Notes under the pieces: generated by a model | The model's input: only the letters and a program-made list of their open reading frames with translations | Told to the model about the DNA's origin: nothing | Database searches by the model: none | From: Tanypteryx hageni | Taxonomy: Eukaryota; Arthropoda; Insecta; Odonata; Petaluridae | Assembly (NCBI GenBank): GCA_028673005.1 | Contig: CM054116.1 | Coordinates: 78,752,572 to 78,816,571, forward strand | Direction: 5' to 3' | DNA length: 64,000 bases | Position numbers and translations under genes: made by a program | Part shown: positions 29,901 through 38,900 of the stretch, piece by piece | How the letters are laid out: each line of letters starts with the position of its first letter | How positions within the stretch are numbered: the first letter of the stretch is position 1

Positions 29901-32900
29901 TTCAACCAAATGTGATTAAGGTAGAAATCGTTACTAGTTCTACGGCAAGAACTATACACTTTCTCCCATGTATAATACTAGACATCTCAAATGAGCCATC
30001 CATTCGTTTGAACATGCATTGTAGACAATTTATAATCAACTTTTAAAATTCAAATAAAAACAGGTCCTAAGCAAGGACCGTCAAATAACATTTACATAAT
30101 AACACGAAAAATGAAATAGGCCACTTGTCAGCACATATTTTGCTTAAAGAAATAACCGTCATCTTGAAAAAGGAACAAGATGTTCACTTTGTAACCGAGA
30201 TACATATTGATAGTTTTCTTAGATGATTTTTGGTATTGGCTTGTAATATCAACAATTTTGCACTAAACTAAAGCTTAAATATTTTATTGTGGGTATAAGG
30301 TCATCATTGCAATGGTAATAAACAATAGCTAACCTGTTGCTTTCCTTGTAACAACATCCCATTTTTCTGGGGTGGTAACCAGCATCTGTGTTTGCATGAT
30401 TTCAGTTTTGGTAAGTTGCATGTCACCAGTAAGTTCCTTCACTGTCAAACCCAAAGCACCTAATCTGTTTCCAAAACTCCGAGTCATTTCTGCAGCTAGA
30501 GCTTTCATTGGTGCAACATAAACTATCTGATTAAATTTGATAAAATTAAATTAAAATCCCTTTAAGAGTAGCAAGGTGTTTTAGTAGCGTGAACTCCTTA
30601 AGCCAAAAAACGAGGGTATTATAAAACCCAATGCATTTCGCCCACAACGTGGGCATCTTCAGGGTCGACCTGTGAGCGACAGTGACTAGAAGTCAACTGT
30701 GGAGATGTGAGAGGATTTCGTTTTGAAGAGGAACGAATGACAACTGAAGTACGAAAATATTTTGGCGTGTTTGTTCTAATTAGTGAGTTTGTATAAGGTT
30801 TTGTTGAAATGTGTCTGCGTTCATGATACTTTCATGGTTTTTATAGATGTGTAGATTTTCTAAAGAGTTAAGTGAATTGTTAGATGAAATTACTAATTTT
30901 ATGTCATTTAAGTTTATGCCATGTCCAGTCTTGAAGATGTGATTAGCTACACTTGTGTATGTCACAAAATGTATTCCAATTCAAACAAGAATTCTACAAA
31001 CAAATCCAAGGCACATCCATGGGAAACCCGCTATCACCTTTCATTGCCAATATATTTATGTCCTCTTTTGAAAACAATTGCAAAGAAAAATTTAATTACT
31101 TCCCAGAAACTTGGTTCAGATATGTAGATGATATATTTGCAATTTTTGACTTAAATAAACAAAAATTAGATGACTTTGTGAATCAACTCAACGACATATA
31201 TCCCACCATAAAGTTCACTTATGAAATACAACAAAATAATACTTCACCATTCCTCGATTTATTAATTATAAAATATAAACATCAAATCGAGTTTGATATC
31301 TTTAGAAAACCCACACACACTAATAATTGTATCCCCAAAAACTCCTTCCATCCTATGAGCCAAAAAATAGCTATTTTTAACCATTTAGTACATAGACTCT
31401 GCAATGTGCCTCTTAACAAACACAGATATGAAAAGGAACTAAAACATATAAAAGAAATAGCCACAAACCTGGGATTCAACAACAATTTAATTAATTAATT
31501 AGTTAGAAAACAGTTTCAAAAGAACATTGATGAACTCCACATATTTTCAAATTGAAAATAGAAAGGAGAACAAGTACATAAAACTACCTTACTTCCCGCC
31601 ACTAAATAAAGGTTTGGACAGGATTTTTAAACAAAAGAAATACTCAATAGTATACACGAATCCACAAAATTTTAAAAATTTATTAGGTAGTACTAAAGAC
31701 AAGACTGAAAACTTAGACAAATCGGGGATTTATAAGATACAATGTTCACACTGTGACAAACAATATATAGGTCAAACAAAAAGGAAATTAGTCACACGGT
31801 TTAAAGAACACTTAGCACACTATAAATATAACCGGTTTGAAAGATCAAGTGTAGCTAATCACATCTTCAAGACTGGACATGACATAAACTTAAACAACAT
31901 AAAATTAGTAATTTCATCTAACAATTCACTCAACTCCTTAGGAAATCTACACGTCTATAAAAACCATGAAACTATCACGAACACAGACACTGATTTCAAC
32001 AAAACCTTATACAAAATCACTGATTAGAACAAACACGCCAAAATATTTTCGTACTTCAGTTGTCGTTCGTTCCTCTTCAAAACGAAATCCTCTCACATCT
32101 CCACAGTTGACTTCTAGTCACTGTCGTTCACAGGTCGCCCCTGAAGATGCCCACTTTGTGGGCGAAATGCATTGGGTTTTATAATCCCCTCGTTTTTTGG
32201 CTCAAGGAGTTCACGCTACTAAAATATTGATTGAGCCAAAAGTTTTCGAGCTACCACATAACCAGTAGCAAGGTGATAAATTTTAATCCAATAGCTTTAA
32301 TATATCAAGGATTAATTCTCATGAGATTTGAGAAATTTATTCAGCAAAAAACACGGTTTTACTCATCTCCATTATGATCACTCAACAACATTCAGAAAAA
32401 AATGGGCTCTTGGATGCATCATTAAAATTTAGATTATATGTAAAGATGAGAAGTTCAGTTCTAGTGAAGCAATAAAATCGCTTACCAAGAAAACTTTTTA
32501 AAATCTTAGCATTATCGCAAATTTCTCATTTTCATGCACCACAATAAATTGGTAGAATTTAAAAAATACATAAATCAGATAGCAACTGATATTATTAATT
32601 TGAATGTTAGATAGATAACTAAAACGAAATGCAAAAATAAATAGGATAGGAGACTAAGACGAGGATAACTGATAACTTGAAATTATAGCTCTAAACCGTA
32701 CAAATGAAGACTTCGAGAAGACCAGTAATGCTAAGAGAGGAGTTATAAGAAGCCAATAACCCTAAATATGTATTTTGAGAGCCAAGCTCTCATCATCAGT
32801 AGCTGATGTTAAATAATGGGATGGTGCTTTGAGTTCAGTATTTAACCTGTTGTTTGTTTGTGTCGAAGTGAAAGGAGCAGGAGAGGGGGGTCAACAGTTA

Positions 32901-35900
32901 AACTGTAGGGAGGGAAGAGGCAGATAACAGCATTCTTGTATTTGTTGATAAATATGCTCTCATAAATGTCTAGTTTCTTTTCATTGTGTACTGATGTAAC
33001 AGTGTTGAATTGTGAATACTGATCGGGTGATTGTTTTCATGTATATGTGCTGCTACACTTCAATTGTTCATTCTGTTGTGTTTGAAGTATGCTAAGTGCT
33101 CTTTAAATCATATTTCTAACCTTTGTTTTGTCTGTCCTATTTATATCTTACCACATGCTCCACGAGATATTTTATAAATTCCAGATTTTTGTAAAAACGG
33201 TAGTCTTTTGGGTTGTGGAGGAAATTGGCAAGTTTATTATTGTTAACATGTACAGCATTAAGATAGTGTTTAGAGAAAATAAGAAGCCAGTAATGCCAGA
33301 TATGTATTTCGAGAGCCAAGCTCTCATCATCAGTAGCTGATGTTAAATGATGGGATGGTGTTTTGGATCCGGCATTTAACCTGTTGTTTGTTTGCGTGAA
33401 AGTGGAAGTGATAGGAGGAGTGGGAGGGATACGGTCATTGGTTAGCATTATTGGCATCTTTTAAGTCTTCTCTTAGCATTACCAATCTTCTCAAAGTTCT
33501 CACTTGTATGGTTCGGAGCTATAATTTCAGTTATCAGAAACTCAAAAAGTTTGAACTAATGAAATTTATATCATTACCTCTATCAGAATGGTAGTAAAGG
33601 TCTCAAAACTTAAAGTATTTTATATCATACCTTAAATTGGTCTTTTCTGATCACTCCATCTTGAATAAATTGTCTTATCGCATAAAGAATTGTTAAAAGA
33701 GCAACATTGGTTTTTCCAGCTCCGGTAGGAGCACATATGAGTAAGTTTTCATTAGTATGGTAAGCAGCATCAAAAACAACAGATTGGATTCTATTGAGGC
33801 TTTTGATACCCTGGAATGCCATCTGACCAATCTGAAAGTAAAGGGATAACAACTGTTACCAAAATAAGCATAACTTAAATAAATTATAATAACTAACAGC
33901 TAACAAGACACTTTTACTTAAAAGAGAAAAAATATTGGAGAAATACTCTAATCTAAATCATATCTTACCTCATCAAGAGAAGATATAGGAACTTGATTAT
34001 TACCAACACCAACAGGAGCCGGATCAGAAACAGGAATGATTACTTCTTCATACATTTTATTGTCAACTCTTTCCATGTTGGCAGGCAAAACAAGTTTCAC
34101 ACCAGCAATGAAACCTGAAGTAAAAATTAATCATCCTATTAAAGAACTCTTAATGTAACTTGCCTAGATATTAGTTTGTTTATTAGTATTCATGTCATCA
34201 AACCCTGGTAACCACTATGCTAGTGCAAAATATTTCAGAACTTTGGCCAGATGATCTTATTTTTTTAAATTTACTCAAAATACCTCAGTTTTACCCCTTT
34301 TCCTTTAAGAAATTAATGGGATACCTTGCAGGATATTAAGTTGGACTTTTACAAAGGATAGATTTGAAAAACCAATTTGGTACCTTAATGTAGTCCTGGC
34401 TAAATGCTGCCATTTTTCTTGCCAAGATGATTTAAATAGGTTTTGAATAAAATGGAAAATTATGCTATAAGAAAAAAAAGAGTGTTTCATATCTTCAACA
34501 ATAGGAAATTAAACTAACACAAATACTTCCTACCCTCTAACCTCTGGTCATAATCTAATATATTATAACAGCTGTGTCCCTGTGTACCTGCTTACCTACC
34601 TGTCTGAAGCCTCAAGTGCCGTCACCTCCCATCCCATCTCAATGTCTGCCATAATGTAAAAAATGACATGACTGCCAATAATGGAGCTTCATATAAACTT
34701 AACTAGCATTATGATCTTTTTTAACAGTCTGCCACAAAAAGGGCAACAAATTTTTTAAAACTTTAATAAATGACCCTGTTCCACTACTTCGAATGGAGTG
34801 GATTAATAAATAAAGCAATGCATAATTACTCATATAAATTCAAGAAATAATACACTAATAGTGTTCCTACACTTCAATTTTATGTTGGCTTTTAATTAGC
34901 AAATGATTAGTTGTTTTAATTTTAAATTAATTTTTGATATGCCCTTAATTTGAACTTGACAATCAAATAATTCAAAACACCTGATTCTACTAAGCTATAT
35001 AATTAATATTTTTGCTTACCAGATGATTGTTTTGCATGAGCCATGGAATCATAAACATGAGGATATGCATCAGCAGGAGGCCTTCTGACAGAACCTGAAG
35101 ATTTTTCCCTGAAAATAGGCCTGTTTGCAGCCAACAGAGCAGCTTCCCTAGAGGAAAGTCATAATATATAAACTATACACTTTTAACATTTTTTCAGCAT
35201 TTATAAAATTTCTGAAAATTAAATGTATTTCTGTTATGTATTTGAGTTTTTCCTAATAATGTTGGAAAATAAAAAAAATATTACCTTTTCTTCCTTAATT
35301 CAACAGGATTGAATTCTAATTCTGCTTCTTCATTTTCCTTGATAACATCTTTCACTACTTTTTGAAATTTCTTTTCTTCTTTACGTACTTGCTTTTGTAG
35401 AGTACGTTCTTCCTCAGACTGAACCAACACTTGACATCCAAATGTAGGGCGCTTTGGTTCAACTTAAGGGCATATAAAAAAATTAATTTTAAAAGAAGTA
35501 TTCTTAAGGATTCAAAATTAAATATCATCTATACACAAAAGCATATGGCATTATTCCAAATATTTATCTACTTAATACATTAAAATTCATAAAAGCAAGA
35601 ATATGCTATAAATTAAATCATACCTAACTTTTGTTTAACAGACATCAATTTTTCCTCCTGAGCTTCAACAGTTAAACTGTACACAATGTCATTACGGTGT
35701 TCCATGAGAACTTCAGCAAGTTTAAGCTGGTCATAACCAAGAAGACCAACTAACTAAAAAAAGCCACAAATATTCAAATTAACTTCCCCTTCACAACCAA
35801 TAATATCAGATATGTAATAGTATTAACACCTCAAGTGTATGCAATGGCATATGCATTCCGGTGCAGTATCAACTTTTACAGTTCATTTATCCTTTATGCC

Positions 35901-38900
35901 TTAAGTTTTTTCCATCACAGATGTCTCTAAGTTCCTTGTAACAAGGAACCTTCCTATAAAAATATTTCCTCAGTTGAAGACGATTGCATCAACAAGGAGG
36001 ATGCATGATAGTTAAGAAGTGCTAAATATAACCGTAAATTAAGGTACTGATGACAAAATAAATAAGGCCCAATTGTTATTCCGAATAAGACTTAAAGATG
36101 AAATATTCATGGAGTGTGGAGTCAAAAAGAAAAACAGCAAGCCAATGCACAGTGACTTTAAATGATGCTAACAGAACATCACTTCTAAAAAGAAAATTCT
36201 TCTTGTGGAAAGACGAGCAGAATTAAGGAAGTATGTTGTTTGCTCAATGAAGGAAATAAGAAAAGGGACATCCCATCACTGTAGGAACTGACCTGTGTGG
36301 TATCATGTAATGAAAGGTATCACACAGTATCCAAACTTTAAGAATAACATTGTTCAAAATTAAATATTGTGCCTAAAAATATAATATATAGTAAACTAAT
36401 AGTGTTACATATTGCTTAATTTTTTTTAAATTTTGGTATATTTTCTGAGAAATCTATAAAAATAACCCAAGTTACATTCTGTGGCATAAAAATTATGGAG
36501 ATGGCCATTTTAAAACCACGCTTGAGAGGTTAAAGAAATAATGAGTGCATTTAGAGCATACCTATCAATTGGTTAACTGAAATAATTCTGAGCAAGCATT
36601 ACGATATTAATTTCAAAGATAAAAAATTAATACATATCTTCAGTGTGAAAAACTTCTGCGAGATATTAATGCAGTAGGTTCTACTTTTTTGATTTACTGA
36701 CTTAACAGCTTTATTATAACCAAAACAGCAAAACCAAAGTCAACCAGAGGGAGTGGATGTATTTTTGGCTAATCAACTTCTTGGATTATTATAGCCATAA
36801 CTCCTTCTACACCGAACACAATCACAAGGGAGGAGGGAAATCTGGTGCTGGCATTAGCCTACTCTTAACGAAGAGCACCAAGGGGGCCAATGACTTAATG
36901 TCCCTTCTGAAAGACAACGCTGAATTTACGCAGTTTCCTCAAACCGCACAAACAAGGGGCCGGGCGACCTCAGAAAAAACCCAACTTGCACAGGATTTGT
37001 GCCTGCTGCCTTTTTGAGCAGTGGGCAAGTAGCAGCCAGCGTCCTAACCACTACACTACTGGCACCCCCCAACCAGAGGGAGATGGTGGAAAATTTACAG
37101 CCCTGGTGAGATTGTGCAATGTGAATGCATTAAAATTACAATTATTTTGACTGTCTGGGATATTTAAATTTTGTTTCAATAACTTATTGATGTGCTGCCC
37201 AAGTTTTCTTATTGAACACTAACAAAACAACATGAAATGGAAAAAGCACTAAGACAGGCTGCCAAGCAGTTGCAAAATATTTTTTTATTTATCTTTATGA
37301 CATTCAAAATCAGAAATTTGATGAACTACACATGACTTTTACTTACTGAATTGCCTGGTAAACTGTATCAAGTTATCATGCAAATTGCAATTCCAAAAAT
37401 TCACATTAAAAAAGAATACTTATAGAAATATGAAACACAACTTTAAAATTAAGTTTACTCATACGATAAAATGATTAAATGGACATCATAAATTAAAATG
37501 GCATTTTAACTCAAACACATCTATATTAAAAATTTTCAAGTAACCAATTTCTGAATCCCAAATATAAAAAAGCCAGTGCCTCAATAGTATCAATTACTTT
37601 TGTAATAATATGAATTATCTTTGAAATAATTCAGTAGTACTTCATTTATAGCTATAGCTAAAGATCCACTGGATTTTCACAGATGTATCCAAACTCCAAG
37701 TGTTGAATTTAAGTTTAATGAGGTTTCCACCGAGAAAGTTAGTAAAATCATTGATAATATTAGAAGTAGTAACTGTAAAGATATTTTTGGTGTAACTATG
37801 AAAATTGTTAAAGCTGTTAAGAATAATATCATCAATCCACTTACTAGCCTGATTAATTTAAGTATAAAATTTGGTTTTTACCCTGATTGTTTGAAAACTG
37901 CAATTGTTATCCCTTTATATAAAGGTGGTGATAATAAAATGCCTAGCAGTTTTAGACCCATTTCCTTGCTCCCTATTTTCTCCAAGATATTGGAGAATGT
38001 TTTGAAGGACCAAGTTCTGGATTTTTTTACAAAATTTAACCTATTCAATGATAGCCAATATGGTTTCAGGAAAAATAGCAATACTGCTGATGCAATTAGA
38101 ACTTTCGTAGATCATATCTTAGAATGTTATACAGAGGGACTCTACTCATCTGCAACTTTCTTTGACTTGACTAAGGCTTTTGATTGTATGCCTCATAGCC
38201 TGTTAATCCGTAAGTTAAGAATTTATAAATTCTCTGAATTAGCTTGTGCCCTACTTGCCTCCTTTTTAGATAATAGGAAACAGGGTATATTCAAAGGAAA
38301 ACTTTCTGACTTTTTAAATGTTAATGTAGGGGTACCCCAGGGCTCTGTACTTGGCCCTATTCTCTTTATTATTTATATTAATGACTTGCCATTATCTCTT
38401 CCTGATTTTAAATTCACCATTTTTGCAGATGATACCACTAGTAATGTTTCAAGTGAAGATCAAACTGGAGTAATAAGTTTAAATCAGGCTATGCAGAAGG
38501 AAGTGACAGATTCGTTTTTATCCAATAAATTGGTTGCTAATGTCGATAAGACTTTCACTATGACTTTTTCCCTCAGAGATCTGGAAAATTTTGACAATCC
38601 ACCTGTTGTCAAATTTTTAGGTGTATACCTGGACCCTACATTGACATGGGAGCATCATGGAAAAGGTCTCTCGGTGGAACTCAATAAAAGACTATACTTA
38701 TTAAGATGTCTGGATTCCTGTGTCTCAAAAACTGTTTTGAGAGCTGCATATTTTGCAACATTCCATTGTAAACTATTGTATTCAATCTTAGCATGGGGTC
38801 ACTCTGCAATCAGTAAAAAGATTTTCCGTCTACAAAGAAAAGCCATTAGAATACCGGGAGGCCTAGGGTTTAGGGATGATTGCCAAAATTCTTTTAAAGA

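Larger units (their letters stand above)
30579..32263 (+). mobile_element. Penelope-like element 1 with inverted terminal arms
   Basis: A 5'-truncated Penelope-like retroelement in ASCC3 intron 10. The plus strand carries the end of the reverse transcriptase and a GIY-YIG endonuclease. About 370 bp at the left (30579-30955) repeats the right end (31850-32224) in inverse orientation at high identity. A 12-bp duplication AGTAGCAAGGTG flanks it (30567-30578 and 32264-32275). Such inverted partial copies are known for Penelope-like elements. Both arms carry a hammerhead-like motif. Confidence 0.92.
32668..33540 (-). mobile_element. Penelope-like element 2 (relic)
   Basis: Two direct copies of about 170 bp (32757-32900 and 33290-33460) share the motif region, GGGATGGTG and AACCTGTTGTTTGTTTG. 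They enclose a minus-strand endonuclease relic. An outer inverted pair of about 80-90 bp (32668-32757, 33462-33540) shares GAAATTATAGCTC and GTAATGCTAAGAGA. Confidence 0.75.
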
